Source of the DNA: Bacteroidia bacterium
Lineage (GTDB): Bacteria; Bacteroidota; Bacteroidia; JADZBD01
Direction of reading: 5' to 3'
Assembly: GCA_020852255.1 (NCBI GenBank)
Contig: JADZBD010000001.1
Coordinates: 1 to 64,000, forward strand
DNA: 64,000 nt
Shown here: in pieces, positions 8,741 through 17,501 of the stretch
How the letters are laid out: each line of letters opens with the position of its first letter
How positions within the stretch are numbered: position 1 is the stretch's first letter
Made by a program: the position numbers and the translations under genes
Notes under the pieces: model-generated
Databases searched by the model: none
Told to the model about the DNA's origin: nothing
What the model saw: the letters and a program-made list of their open reading frames with translations, nothing else

Positions 8741-8762
8741 AGTATTAGCTCAAAAAATTATA

Positions 8763-11700
8763 TCAAATCTTAACTTCTCCTTCGTCGTTTCTTACTTTGG
8801 TAAGATAGAAAACGGTGGGCTGCACACCAACGTCGTCCAACACTTTATAGGTGCGCTCATCCGCATGTAGCTTGGCAACCGCCGACTCAGGGTTATTGAG
8901 GTCGCCGAATGTGATGGCATCGGTGGGACAGCTCTGCGAGCAGGCAGTCTGGATTTCTCCGTCGATCACCGGTCGGCCATTTGCTTTGGCGTTGAGTTTA
9001 CCTTCCTGGATTCGCTGAACACACATAGAACATTTCTCCATTACTCCGCGTGTACGAACCACAACATCGGGGTTGAGTACCATTCTTCCCAGCTCATTTC
9101 CTCCGTTCTCACCGAAGGTCGGGTTGATTTCGCGGAAGCGCTCCAGTCCGGTATAATTGTACCAGTTAAACCGTCGTACTTTATACGGACAGTTGTTCGC
9201 ACAATACCTGGTACCAACACAGCGGTTGTAAGTCATCATATTGAGGCCTTCCATACTGTGCGAAGTAGCCAGCACCGGGCACACTGTTTCGCAGGGAGCA
9301 TTGTCGCAATGCTGACACATCATGGGTTGGAACACCACCTTTGGATTTTCCATATGCGGATATTCCATCTGCAGATACATATCAATTTTCCCAAGGCCCT
9401 CTTCTTTCGCTTTTGGCTTGCTCATGGGTGAACTGAAATACCGGTCGATCCGCATCCAGTGCAGGTCACGGGCATTTGAAACCTGATCCTTTCCGACCAC
9501 GGGGATATTATTTTCAGCATGACAGGAGATCACACAGGATCCGCAACCTGTACAGGCATTCAGATCAATAGCCATAGACCAGAAACTGCCGGGGCGATGG
9601 TGTTCCTGCCACAGGGTCACCTCATCCGGTGACTTTTTCTCATGGCCTCCATCCTTAGTGATGACAGGAATAACCGTAGGAGCATTCCAGGATTCCTTGG
9701 GCTGTCCGGCATACGTCTGGAGATCGGTTTCATTTACGATTTTTCTTCCCATCATAGTATGCTGCTGCTGCGTACAGGCATAATGGTAGCTGCCTGTTGA
9801 TTCGCTAACAGTGGCACCTGCGCCGGTGTATTGCACCGTTCCGTTCACCATCTGCACCATGGGATAGGCATTCTTTCCGTCCACGTGTTTGTGGATCACG
9901 GCGTCGTCTTTTCCATATCCGAGGGCAATACCAATTGTTCCACGCGCCTGACCAGGTTGAGGAAATACAGGAATTCCGGTCAGGTTCACACCGGCGAAGC
10001 TTACACTCACCAGATCGCCTTTCATATCCTGACGTTCAAGGGTACTGTATTTTCCCTCCATGTCGAGGGGATTCATTGTAACATAATTCGCCCAGGTAAC
10101 TTTAGAAACAGGATCAGGGAATTCAAGCAACCAGGGGTTGCCGGAAGTAGATCCACCATCGCCGATGGCGGTTTTCTCATACAGCACTACTTCAAAGTCG
10201 CCGCCTTTTACTGCGGCTAAAGCGGCCGCAGCGGCACCAAGATCAGCCCCACTGGGAGCGGGCGCATCCTTTTTGTCTTCCTTCTTATCCTCCTTTTTCA
10301 CCTCCTCAGAGACCGGCGCCGGCATCACAGGCGCGTTCATATTGACTGTTGTGGTATCACCTCCGGAAACTGCAGTTACTGATGTTTCGGTTTCTGCCGG
10401 CACATCCTCTTCACCTCCTGCTTTTTTAACTTCCGTATACGCAACGCCATCGTGCAGAGAATCATTCCAGAACCTCGTGAAGTCTGCTCCGTATTTAGAC
10501 TGACAAGGGAAAACCACGTACATCCAGTACTTTTTCAGATAGGCGAGATACGTTCCCTCTATACCGCTCCATTTCATGAGTGATTCCTGTGCCTGCCTTG
10601 TGCGGAAGAGCGGGCTGATCGCAGGCTGTCCAAGGCTGAAGTGCAGATCTTTGGGCTTTGCATCATTCCAGGATTCAAGGTAGTGATGATCCGGTGCTAC
10701 ATAATTACATGACTTTGCTGTGGCATCTGCAAGACCCGACAATGAAACTCTGAAATCTGCTTTTGCAAGAGCGGCGGCAAAGCCCAATCCGTTACCGGTA
10801 TTATAAACCGGGTTGCAATTGTAGAGAATGACAACTCCTACTTTTCCGGCATTCATCTCTTCCACCAGCGCACTAAGCTTTTCATCATCTCCCTGGCGGT
10901 AGTAGCTGGAGATTTCAGTATTTATAGTAGTTCCGTATGATCCGAGGTGTTTATTGATTTCATTCACCATTACCTGGGCATTCACATCGTTGAGACCACA
11001 AACCACGAGGGCTTTCCCTTTATTGGCGTTAAGCCACTCCGCTGTTTTTTTAATCGCGGCCTCATCCGCCTTAGCATTCCCTACGCTTAAGCCTCCGCCT
11101 GTAAGCGCATTGTATAACTGCACAATGGCATTCCCCATTTGGGAAGGCTTGAGAGGAAACCGGTAATCCGCATTGGATCCGGTAACCGATAGTGTGGTTT
11201 CAAAATGAACGTGTCTGGACATCTCTTTATTCTCCTTGCTCACTTTCCGGTTACGGGAATATTGCTTGGAGAATTCCACAGGTGATATCCAGTTCGCAAG
11301 GAAATCTGCGCCGAAGGAAACAATCACCTTGGCCTTCGAGAAATCATAAGAAGGAATATTCTTGCTACCATGCGTCATCTCATGCGCTTTTGCCATGGCA
11401 TAAGAAGATACCGCATCGTACATCACATGCCTGGTAGTAGGAAACTTCCGCGCATAGCTGCGAATAAGAGAATGGGTAGTCGGACTCAGAATCGTAGAGG
11501 ACACAATGGCAATGGTCTTACCTGCGCTTCCTGCTTTTTTCAATGCATCGGTCACCGCATTATCAAGGGCATCCCAGCTGACATCTGTCAATGCGCCTCC
11601 ATTGACCTGCTTCGGGCTTTTCAGTCTGTTGGAATCATACAATGAGAGAACCGATCCCTGCACGCGGGCATTCACTCCTCCCTGAGTAATCTTACTGCGC

Positions 11701-12068
11701 TTGTTACCTTCCACTTTGATCGGACGGCCTTCGCGCGTTTTCACAATCACGCTGCAGTAGTCGTACCCGTCAGCGTAAGTGGAAGAGTACCAGTTGGCCA
11801 CCCCCGGTGTAATTTCCTCCGGGTTCACCACATACGGGATGGTTTTCATCACGGGAGCCTCACAGGAGGCAAGGGCAGCTGCGCCGATTCCGAAACCGAG
11901 GAATTTGAGAAAGTCCCTGCGGTTGGTAGAGGTGAGATCCGCAGTTGATTCCTGACCAAAAAGATCGGCCGGCAACTGTTCTGCGAACTCATGCTCTTTT
12001 TTCTCAGTGAACTCAGGAGTGTCCTTCAGTTCATCAAGGCTCTTCCAGTATTTTATGTTATTACCCAT
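8763..12068 (-). CDS. actB: ACIII subunit ActB (molybdopterin-like plus iron-sulfur protein, TAT variant)
   Basis: Large periplasmic subunit of alternative complex III. At 1101 residues it fuses a molybdopterin-oxidoreductase-like domain, which in known ACIII has no molybdenum cofactor, with a ferredoxin-like domain carrying [4Fe-4S]/[3Fe-4S] clusters. An unusual internal Tat signal is visible: TNRRDFLKFLGFG (Arg50-Arg51) followed by ALASCE with Cys69, suggesting lipid attachment. The C-terminal third has the cysteine sets CTGCGSCVISC, CQHCDNAPCETVC, CVGTRYCANNC and CSMCVQRI with CSQSCPTD. Around residues 540-610 there is a low-complexity insert rich in Lys, Glu, Pro and Ala between the two halves. 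It follows actA by 34 bases. Confidence 0.96.
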   Translation of the reverse strand: MGNNIKYWKSLDELKDTPEFTEKKEHEFAEQLPADLFGQESTADLTSTNRRDFLKFLGFGIGAAALASCEAPVMKTIPYVVNPEEITPGVANWYSSTYADGYDYCSVIVKTREGRPIKVEGNKRSKITQGGVNARVQGSVLSLYDSNRLKSPKQVNGGALTDVSWDALDNAVTDALKKAGSAGKTIAIVSSTILSPTTHSLIRSYARKFPTTRHVMYDAVSSYAMAKAHEMTHGSKNIPSYDFSKAKVIVSFGADFLANWISPVEFSKQYSRNRKVSKENKEMSRHVHFETTLSVTGSNADYRFPLKPSQMGNAIVQLYNALTGGGLSVGNAKADEAAIKKTAEWLNANKGKALVVCGLNDVNAQVMVNEINKHLGSYGTTINTEISSYYRQGDDEKLSALVEEMNAGKVGVVILYNCNPVYNTGNGLGFAAALAKADFRVSLSGLADATAKSCNYVAPDHHYLESWNDAKPKDLHFSLGQPAISPLFRTRQAQESLMKWSGIEGTYLAYLKKYWMYVVFPCQSKYGADFTRFWNDSLHDGVAYTEVKKAGGEEDVPAETETSVTAVSGGDTTTVNMNAPVMPAPVSEEVKKEDKKEDKKDAPAPSGADLGAAAAALAAVKGGDFEVVLYEKTAIGDGGSTSGNPWLLEFPDPVSKVTWANYVTMNPLDMEGKYSTLERQDMKGDLVSVSFAGVNLTGIPVFPQPGQARGTIGIALGYGKDDAVIHKHVDGKNAYPMVQMVNGTVQYTGAGATVSESTGSYHYACTQQQHTMMGRKIVNETDLQTYAGQPKESWNAPTVIPVITKDGGHEKKSPDEVTLWQEHHRPGSFWSMAIDLNACTGCGSCVISCHAENNIPVVGKDQVSNARDLHWMRIDRYFSSPMSKPKAKEEGLGKIDMYLQMEYPHMENPKVVFQPMMCQHCDNAPCETVCPVLATSHSMEGLNMMTYNRCVGTRYCANNCPYKVRRFNWYNYTGLERFREINPTFGENGGNELGRMVLNPDVVVRTRGVMEKCSMCVQRIQEGKLNAKANGRPVIDGEIQTACSQSCPTDAITFGDLNNPESAVAKLHADERTYKVLDDVGVQPTVFYLTKVRNDEGEVKI

Positions 12069-12102
12069 AATCAGTGCTATATGATTCTAAAAAAAGTTTC
12101 GA

Positions 12103-13350
12103 TCAGTAGTGACATTTTGCACATTCCAGTCCGCCCATTTTGTCCACCGTGATAGGTTGTCCCTTGTACAACTCTGTCAGGTTCTTGTGGAGACTTTCGT
12201 AATAAGGGTTGTCCGCAAGTCCGGGGATGGCAGTAGTGCGGTGACAATCCACACACCATGCCATCGTGAGGGGCTGAACCTGTTTGGCAACATCCATTTT
12301 AGTGAGGTCTCCATGACAGGTTTTACATTCCTGTTTACCTGCCACTACGTGCTGTTTGTGTGAAAAGAATACAAAGTCAGGAAGAGCGTGCACCCGATTC
12401 CATTTGATAGGGGCGGCCGGCTTGTCGTAGGACATGGTTTGTGGATTCCAACCGGTGGCGGCATAGATCTTGGCGATTTCGTCCGTACCTGTTCGTGTTC
12501 CTGTGCTCACCGCTTTGTGGCAATTCATACAAACACCGGCAGAGGGCACACCGGCCACTTTAGATTTACTCACGCCGCTATGACAGTACTCACAGTTGAT
12601 CTGGTTTTGTCCGGCATGCACTGCATGAGAGAATGCAATCGGCTGGGAAGGCTTGTATCCGGTAAAGACGCCGATATCCTTCATAGCATACCATCCCCAG
12701 TGTGATCCCATAAATAAAAGCACCAGTATGATCAGAGCCACATTGCGCTTATTCTGTTCCAGCCATTCCTTTACAGTGTACTCTTTTTCCGGTTGCAGTC
12801 CTTTGCGGATATTCACCGCATTTTGAAGATTGCGCCGGACTGCGCTCAGGACGGTTGCGAGAACCAGCAGACCCAAAATCACCAGCAGAAGTGTTAGTAC
12901 GGAAGGCCCGTCGTCCACAGGATCCGGGGCAACAGCCCACTGATCACCACCCGCTCCGGCTGCACCACCGCCATCTACAACAGGGTTTTTAAGAAAAGTG
13001 ATCACCGCATCGATTTCCTCATTGGAGAGGATGCTTTCGAAGGCCGTCATCGCGGACTTGTTGTTTTCATTGAAAACCTTTACCGCATACGCATCCCCTG
13101 CAGACACCATTGCTGATGAATTCTTGATCCAGTTCTTCAGCCAGTCGCCCTGCGGGATACGATCCATCACTCCCTTCATTCCGGGACCGGCCAGTTTCTG
13201 ATCGGTGAGCGAGTGACATGAGGCGCAATTCTGCTTGAAGATCTTCGCCCCGTCTGCTGCTGCCAGCCGCAGGGAGGAAAATAAGATCAAAAAAAGAAGG
13301 CAGTGAATCGCGTTAATTCGGTGTGTTCCGGGAAAAATCCGAGTAACCAT
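12103..13350 (-). CDS. actA: ACIII subunit ActA, multiheme cytochrome c with six CxxCH motifs
   Basis: First gene of the operon. The 415-residue protein has a signal peptide (cleavage near LRLAAADG), an N-terminal class I monoheme domain (CASCH, Cys42 to His46, probable axial Met in NKSAM), two hydrophobic segments (about 151-171 and 203-222), and a C-terminal pentaheme domain with CEYCH 253, CMNCH 274, CKTCH 342, CVDCH 366 and CAKCH 410, the last at the extreme C-terminus. ActA is described as pentaheme; the extra N-terminal heme domain is common in Bacteroidota homologues as far as I recall. It hands electrons from ActB along the heme chain. A -7 box lies 43 bases upstream. Confidence 0.95.
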   Translation of the reverse strand: MVTRIFPGTHRINAIHCLLFLILFSSLRLAAADGAKIFKQNCASCHSLTDQKLAGPGMKGVMDRIPQGDWLKNWIKNSSAMVSAGDAYAVKVFNENNKSAMTAFESILSNEEIDAVITFLKNPVVDGGGAAGAGGDQWAVAPDPVDDGPSVLTLLLVILGLLVLATVLSAVRRNLQNAVNIRKGLQPEKEYTVKEWLEQNKRNVALIILVLLFMGSHWGWYAMKDIGVFTGYKPSQPIAFSHAVHAGQNQINCEYCHSGVSKSKVAGVPSAGVCMNCHKAVSTGTRTGTDEIAKIYAATGWNPQTMSYDKPAAPIKWNRVHALPDFVFFSHKQHVVAGKQECKTCHGDLTKMDVAKQVQPLTMAWCVDCHRTTAIPGLADNPYYESLHKNLTELYKGQPITVDKMGGLECAKCHY

Positions 13351-13827
13351 ATGATTGATTTGGAGTTAAATCTGAATGAATTCCAACGCGCGACAAATTT
13401 ATGAGAAAGCTAATTCCAGTGTCTTTTTTTGGAAAAAAATTGTCACCAAATTGTCAATTTAAAATAATTCTAAATAAGATCATAGATTACTGATATTCAA
13501 ACATTTTCAAACCTACAAGGAGAGAGAATATCCGGGGCAGTTCCCACAGCAAGGATTGGAATGTTACCTGCCACCAAAGACCTGGCGGCGGGTATGGTTT
13601 TTGGTTAAACCACCTGAATGCCGTAAAACGGTGTCAATCCGGTATCATAAAACAGAAAAATCATCGTTTTCATTGAAAAAACGACGATATTTTGATCAAA
13701 ATGAAATAAAAACGATCATTTTTTGCGAATTTTCGTCCCGAATTGAAAATTTCACTTCTTGTCCGGTTGATATATATTTCTAATAATCAATAACATACAT
13801 TTTCTGTAAAAACTTTATCTTCGTCAC
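13351..13827. other. 477-base divergent intergenic region with hairpin and palindrome
   Basis: Separates actA (minus) from the SPOR gene (plus). It is AT-rich and holds no convincing gene. Features seen: the actA -7 box; a near-perfect hairpin at 13660-13688 (ATCATCGTTTT pairing with AAAACGACGAT, one G-T wobble); directly after it a perfect 14-base palindrome ATTTTGATCAAAAT at 13689-13702; and TATCTTCG (one mismatch to the -7 consensus) at 13816-13823, 4 bases before the GTG of the SPOR gene. The palindrome could be an operator, but no regulator gene is adjacent. Confidence 0.5.
13394..13401 (-). promoter_or_regulatory. Bacteroidota -7 promoter box (TAAATTTG) for the act-cox operon
   Basis: On the minus strand TAAATTTG matches TAnnTTTG exactly, 43 bases before the actA start. 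A clear -33 TTTG is not obvious at 19-21 bases further upstream. No other exact box was seen between actA and coxA, so it probably drives the whole operon. Confidence 0.55.
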
Positions 13828-14208
13828 GTGATCCGATTTTCAGTTCTGCTCGTCATCGCCGTGTGTTTCGGTTTCAGGGAGGCTTCCTACTCCGACACCC
13901 GAACTACGGAGCAAAAGATCCGGAAACTTTCCGAGAAATATGTTGAATCGCAGAATGGCAAGATAAAGGGGTACCGCGTGCAAATCCACTTTGGAGCGGA
14001 AAAGGCCAAGGCCATGCAAATCAAATCCAGATTTCTTTCCAGGTATCCCGAAGTGCGCGCCTATGATCCATTCGATGCGCCGTACTTCAAGATCAGGGTT
14101 GGCGATTTTCGTACCAAACTGGAAGCCTACAAATTCATGAAAGAGCTGATCGGAGAATTTCCTGGATCCTTTATTGTTGCGGATGACATTGAATTGCCGC
14201 CCCTCTGA
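13828..14208 (+). CDS. SPOR-domain periplasmic protein
   Basis: A 126-residue exported protein with an N-terminal hydrophobic signal or anchor (VIRFSVLLVIAVCFGF) starting at a GTG, then one SPOR domain over residues 50-120: GYRVQIHFGAEKAKAM, KIRVGDFRTKLEAYKFM and SFIVADDIELPPL. SPOR domains bind peptidoglycan lacking stem peptides and often mark septal or cell-wall-associated proteins. No second domain is present, so its role beyond glycan binding is unknown. The GTG is preceded at 4 bases by TATCTTCG, one mismatch from the -7 consensus. Its stop codon is immediately followed by the end of the opposing EamA gene, with no terminator between them. Confidence 0.88.
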   Translation: MIRFSVLLVIAVCFGFREASYSDTRTTEQKIRKLSEKYVESQNGKIKGYRVQIHFGAEKAKAMQIKSRFLSRYPEVRAYDPFDAPYFKIRVGDFRTKLEAYKFMKELIGEFPGSFIVADDIELPPL

Positions 14209-15093
14209 TTATTTTTTTCTGTAAAACTTCAGCCAGCCGTTCGCCAGAACAGTACACAGGATGAGTAGTGCGCCGAAGTAGAACTGCATACTCATCTGTT
14301 CGCTTTTCCCAAAAATAAAATAGGCTAGAATAATGGCATACACACTTTCCAGGTTCACCGTAAGGTTGACCGTGTAAGGGCTCACTTCTTTCATTACCTC
14401 CACGGAAGCGATGAACGTAAAAGCAGTGCAGATCAGACTCAGAACGAGCAGCCATCCGAGATCCACCGGATTCATTGCAAAGGTTTCTGAATGGATGTCT
14501 CCCGTGAAAAAACCATACATCAGCAACGAAGCCAGTCCGCCGGTCATTTCAACCAGTGTCAGCACTCCGGGGTCGTTGCCTTTTCGCACCATCCTTCCAT
14601 TAAGAACAGAAAAAAGGGAAGAACCCAGGGCAGCCAGCACGCCCATCAACACACCGAGTGCGTATCCGCTTTCTGCCTGAGTTATCATGGCGATGGCACC
14701 AATCACTACCGCTCCGAAAACGATCTCCCACCGATCAATCTTTCTTCTGTAAAACAGCGGTTCAATGAAGGCGGTGAACAACGCCCCGCAGGAGAAGGCC
14801 GCCATGGTAACCGACACATTAGAAACCTTTATTGCGCCGTAAAAGAAGATCCAATGCGAAGAAACCAGAATTCCTATGCCCAGCATCTGAAGCAGTGAAT
14901 TAAGGGAAACACGGGTTCCGCCTTTCCGGATCAAAAGATAGACTGCCACGGCGGGTGCGGACAACATCAATCGCCAGGTGACCAGTTTATATTCATCGAA
15001 AGAGATCAGTTTTCCCAGGATGGGTGTGAATCCCCAGAGAATCACAATAAAGTGTAATAACAGATAATATCGCTGCGTCCGGGGACCTGCCAT
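14209..15093 (-). CDS. EamA/DMT-family transporter
   Basis: A 294-residue inner-membrane protein with about ten hydrophobic helices in two EamA halves, starting HFIVILWGFTPILGKLISFD. The second half has VLTLVEMTGGLASLLMYGF and ends YFIFGKSEQMSMQFYFGALLILCTVLANGWLKF, the usual drug/metabolite transporter pattern. The substrate cannot be told from sequence. A near-consensus -7 box (CAACTTTG, minus strand, 15101-15108) lies 7 bases upstream of the ATG. It is divergent from the dCMP deaminase gene and tail-to-tail with the SPOR gene with no spacing. Confidence 0.9.
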   Translation of the reverse strand: MAGPRTQRYYLLLHFIVILWGFTPILGKLISFDEYKLVTWRLMLSAPAVAVYLLIRKGGTRVSLNSLLQMLGIGILVSSHWIFFYGAIKVSNVSVTMAAFSCGALFTAFIEPLFYRRKIDRWEIVFGAVVIGAIAMITQAESGYALGVLMGVLAALGSSLFSVLNGRMVRKGNDPGVLTLVEMTGGLASLLMYGFFTGDIHSETFAMNPVDLGWLLVLSLICTAFTFIASVEVMKEVSPYTVNLTVNLESVYAIILAYFIFGKSEQMSMQFYFGALLILCTVLANGWLKFYRKK

Positions 15094-15136
15094 AAAGCGA
15101 CAAAGTTGGTAGTTATTTCCGTAATTTGCATTCCCG

Positions 15137-15610
15137 ATGAAAAAACCCAGCTTTGACGATATCTATATGGACCTGGCGGAGAACCTGGCGCGGCGCTCCC
15201 ATTGTGTAAAGGCGCAGGTGGGTGCAGTACTGACCAAGGATACGCGCATTGTGTCACTGGGATACAATGGACCACCTGCAGGCACACATAATTGTGACGA
15301 GGAGTGGCCGGAAACCGGTTGCCCGCGCGACAGCAAGGGAAGCTGTTCCCTGGCACTGCATGCAGAACAGAATGCCATTCTGTACGCTGCGAAGAATAAT
15401 GTTTCACTGGAGGGTGCCACGCTGTACATTACCCTGTCTCCGTGCATCGCCTGCGCAAGAGTGATCTTTTCAACCGGAATCAAGAAAGTATTTTACCGCG
15501 ATTCCTACGCCGAGTACAAGAAAATTCCATCCGACGAAGGTGTGGATTTTCTGATCAAGTTCGGAGTGGAGGTGCACCGTTACCGCGCAAAAACCGAACC
15601 CGCCATCTGA
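15137..15610 (+). CDS. Deoxycytidylate (dCMP) deaminase
   Basis: Zinc enzyme of the cytidine/dCMP deaminase family that converts dCMP to dUMP, feeding dTTP synthesis. The 157-residue protein shows the zinc site HAEQNA (His75, catalytic Glu77) and SPCIACA (Cys103, Cys106), with GYNGPPAGTHNCDE typical of dCMP deaminases rather than tRNA or guanine deaminases. Its stop is separated by one base from the ATG of the S41 peptidase gene (TGATATG), so the two are translationally linked. Some family members are called ComE-like; nothing here suggests competence. Confidence 0.93.
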   Translation: MKKPSFDDIYMDLAENLARRSHCVKAQVGAVLTKDTRIVSLGYNGPPAGTHNCDEEWPETGCPRDSKGSCSLALHAEQNAILYAAKNNVSLEGATLYITLSPCIACARVIFSTGIKKVFYRDSYAEYKKIPSDEGVDFLIKFGVEVHRYRAKTEPAI

Positions 15611-15611
15611 T

Positions 15612-17234
15612 ATGAAACCGCGGCAGAATAAACTATTTCTGGTCTTACTGCCCGTACTCTTCGGAGTGCTGGTAAGCGTTGGGATTCTTATTGGAATGCA
15701 GCTGGCTAAAACAGGAGAAGGTGACAGCAGTCTGTTCCAGCATTATGTAGATCCTTCCGACAAGGTGAATCAGGTGCTTAAATACGTGGAACGCGAGTAT
15801 GTAGATTCCGTTAACAAGGATGAGCTGGTGGAGCAAACCATCGAAGAGATGCTTCACAATCTTGATCCTCACAGCCATTATATCCCCGCCAGTGAATTTG
15901 AAGAGGTTGCCCAGCAGATGGAAGGTAATTTTGAAGGGATAGGAATTGAATTCAATGTAGTAAGAGATACCATCCGGGTGGTGTCGGTGATTGCGGGCGG
16001 ACCTTCGCAGAAGGTAGGACTTCAGGCCGGGGATCAGATTCTGAAGGTGAACGGAGAGAATGTAGCGGGGGTCAAGATTAAGAACAAGGATATTACCGGG
16101 AAGCTGCGCGGAAAGAAAGGCACCAAAGTCAACATCACGGTGAAGCGGTTCAATCGGGCTAAACTGCTGGAATTCTCCATCACACGCGATGAAATTCCGC
16201 TGTACAGTATTGACGTTTCCTATATGGTTAAGAAAGACATTGGCTATATCAAGCTAAACCGTTTTGCAGAAACCTCCTATGAAGAGTTCATGCAGGCGGC
16301 GGAAAAGCTTCTTGGACAGGGAATGAAGAAACTCATTTTTGATCTGCGCGATAACGGCGGCGGCCTGCTGGACGTTGCCATCCGCATATGCGATGAATTT
16401 CTTGCCGACAAACAGGTAATTGTTTATACGATGGGGCGGAACCGGAAAAAAGATTTCAAATACGCCACCAACGAAGGAAAGCTTACAGAAACGGAGGTGG
16501 TGATTCTCATTGATGAAAATTCTGCCTCTGCCTCCGAGATTGTGGCAGGGGCCATCCAGGATAATGACCGCGGAATTATTGTAGGCAGAAGAAGTTTCGG
16601 GAAGGGATTGGTTCAGCGGCAAACAGAACTTTCGGACGGCTCCGCTTTACGTTTGACCACCGCACGTTATTATACACCCACCGGACGCTGTATTCAAAAA
16701 CCATATGACGATGATTATGATGCCTACCGCCAGGAAGAGTCGGACCGCTTTCTCAACGGTGAACTTCTTAACGCCGACAGTATCCGTTTTCCTGACTCCC
16801 TGAAATTTAAAACCCCAAAGGGGAAGGTGGTTTACGGCGGCGGCGGAATCATGCCGGACCTGTTTGTCCCGATAGACACTTTAACCCGGACTGATTACCT
16901 GAATGAACTTTTCTTCAAAGGGCTGATCAATCAGTTTTCATTTGACCATACCGATAAATACCGCGAACAACTGGAGCGGGACGGCATTGAGAAGTTTAAA
17001 ATTGAATTCAGGGTAAGTGAAGAGCTGCTGGAAGAACTGGCGGATTTTGCATCAAAAAACGATCTGAAAAAAGACGCCGGGCAATTAAAGCGGTCGGCTC
17101 CCCTGATCAGGATCTACCTGAAAGCATCTATTGCACGGAACATCTGGGGTGCCGATGGATTCTACCCTGTTTACAACACCTACGACTGGGTCTTTCTGCG
17201 GGCCTTAAAGCTGCTGGACGCAACGGAGAGGTAA
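15612..17234 (+). CDS. S41-family C-terminal processing peptidase (PDZ protease)
   Basis: A 540-residue periplasmic serine protease anchored by an N-terminal hydrophobic segment (residues 8-29). Domain order: helical N-terminal region with DKVNQVLKYVEREYVDSV, PDZ domain about residues 90-170 (GIGIEFNVV, GGPSQKVGLQAGDQILKVNG), then the peptidase core with FDLRDNGGGLL, the serine motif ENSASASEIVAG and the catalytic lysine in RRSFGKGLVQ. A C-terminal extension of about 150 residues follows (FVPIDTLTRTDYLNELFFKG), typical of Bacteroidota members. Such proteases trim C-termini of periplasmic and envelope proteins. Cotranscribed with dCMP deaminase, a pairing without an obvious functional link. 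Confidence 0.94.
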   Translation: MKPRQNKLFLVLLPVLFGVLVSVGILIGMQLAKTGEGDSSLFQHYVDPSDKVNQVLKYVEREYVDSVNKDELVEQTIEEMLHNLDPHSHYIPASEFEEVAQQMEGNFEGIGIEFNVVRDTIRVVSVIAGGPSQKVGLQAGDQILKVNGENVAGVKIKNKDITGKLRGKKGTKVNITVKRFNRAKLLEFSITRDEIPLYSIDVSYMVKKDIGYIKLNRFAETSYEEFMQAAEKLLGQGMKKLIFDLRDNGGGLLDVAIRICDEFLADKQVIVYTMGRNRKKDFKYATNEGKLTETEVVILIDENSASASEIVAGAIQDNDRGIIVGRRSFGKGLVQRQTELSDGSALRLTTARYYTPTGRCIQKPYDDDYDAYRQEESDRFLNGELLNADSIRFPDSLKFKTPKGKVVYGGGGIMPDLFVPIDTLTRTDYLNELFFKGLINQFSFDHTDKYREQLERDGIEKFKIEFRVSEELLEELADFASKNDLKKDAGQLKRSAPLIRIYLKASIARNIWGADGFYPVYNTYDWVFLRALKLLDATER

Positions 17235-17269
17235 AAAAAAATCTCCCGTCTGCCTGGCAAACGGGAGAC
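17232..17269 (-). terminator. Rho-independent terminator for the small lipoprotein gene
   Basis: On the minus strand TCTCCCGT (17261-17268) pairs with ACGGGAGA (17242-17249) across an 11-base loop and is followed by nine T residues. It ends transcription of the lipoprotein gene; the stem may also stop the opposing S41 peptidase message, though the T-tract favours the minus direction. Confidence 0.85.
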
Positions 17270-17285
17270 CTTCATTAGCGGAGAA

Positions 17286-17477
17286 TTACTTCGCAGTTGT
17301 GTCAGGAGCTACTGTAGTAGTGTCAATTGACTGCTCAGCATTCTTGAACAGGGAGTCAACACTCTTGGTGGCATCCAGCATCTGCTTCTCCAGTTCCTTC
17401 AGTTCCTCTTCGCTGGGTCCGCAAGAAACCAGGGAAACAGCTGAAAGAAGGGTTAGAGCAAAAATCACCTTTTTCAT
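17286..17477 (-). CDS. Small lipoprotein (63 aa)
   Basis: I place the start at the ATG at 17477, giving MKKVIFALTLLSAVSLVSCG, a textbook lipoprotein signal with lipobox LVSC (Cys19). A longer in-frame reading starting at 17648 would overlap sodA and has no signal character. The mature part is only about 45 residues: an acidic helix (EEELKELEKQMLDATKSVD) that could form a short coiled coil, then a Thr/Ala-rich tail ending DTTAK. No family is recognised. It has its own promoter with both -33 and -7 elements and its own terminator, so it is a monocistronic, probably well expressed, envelope lipoprotein. Confidence 0.85.
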   Translation of the reverse strand: MKKVIFALTLLSAVSLVSCGPSEEELKELEKQMLDATKSVDSLFKNAEQSIDTTTVAPDTTAK

Positions 17478-17501
17478 GATTGGGTTTGTTTTTGGTTCCG
17501 G

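Noticed and set aside
13556-13783. 75-codon plus-strand frame in the actA upstream region
   Set aside because: Composition looks random, it has no signal or helix pattern, and it covers the hairpin and palindrome.
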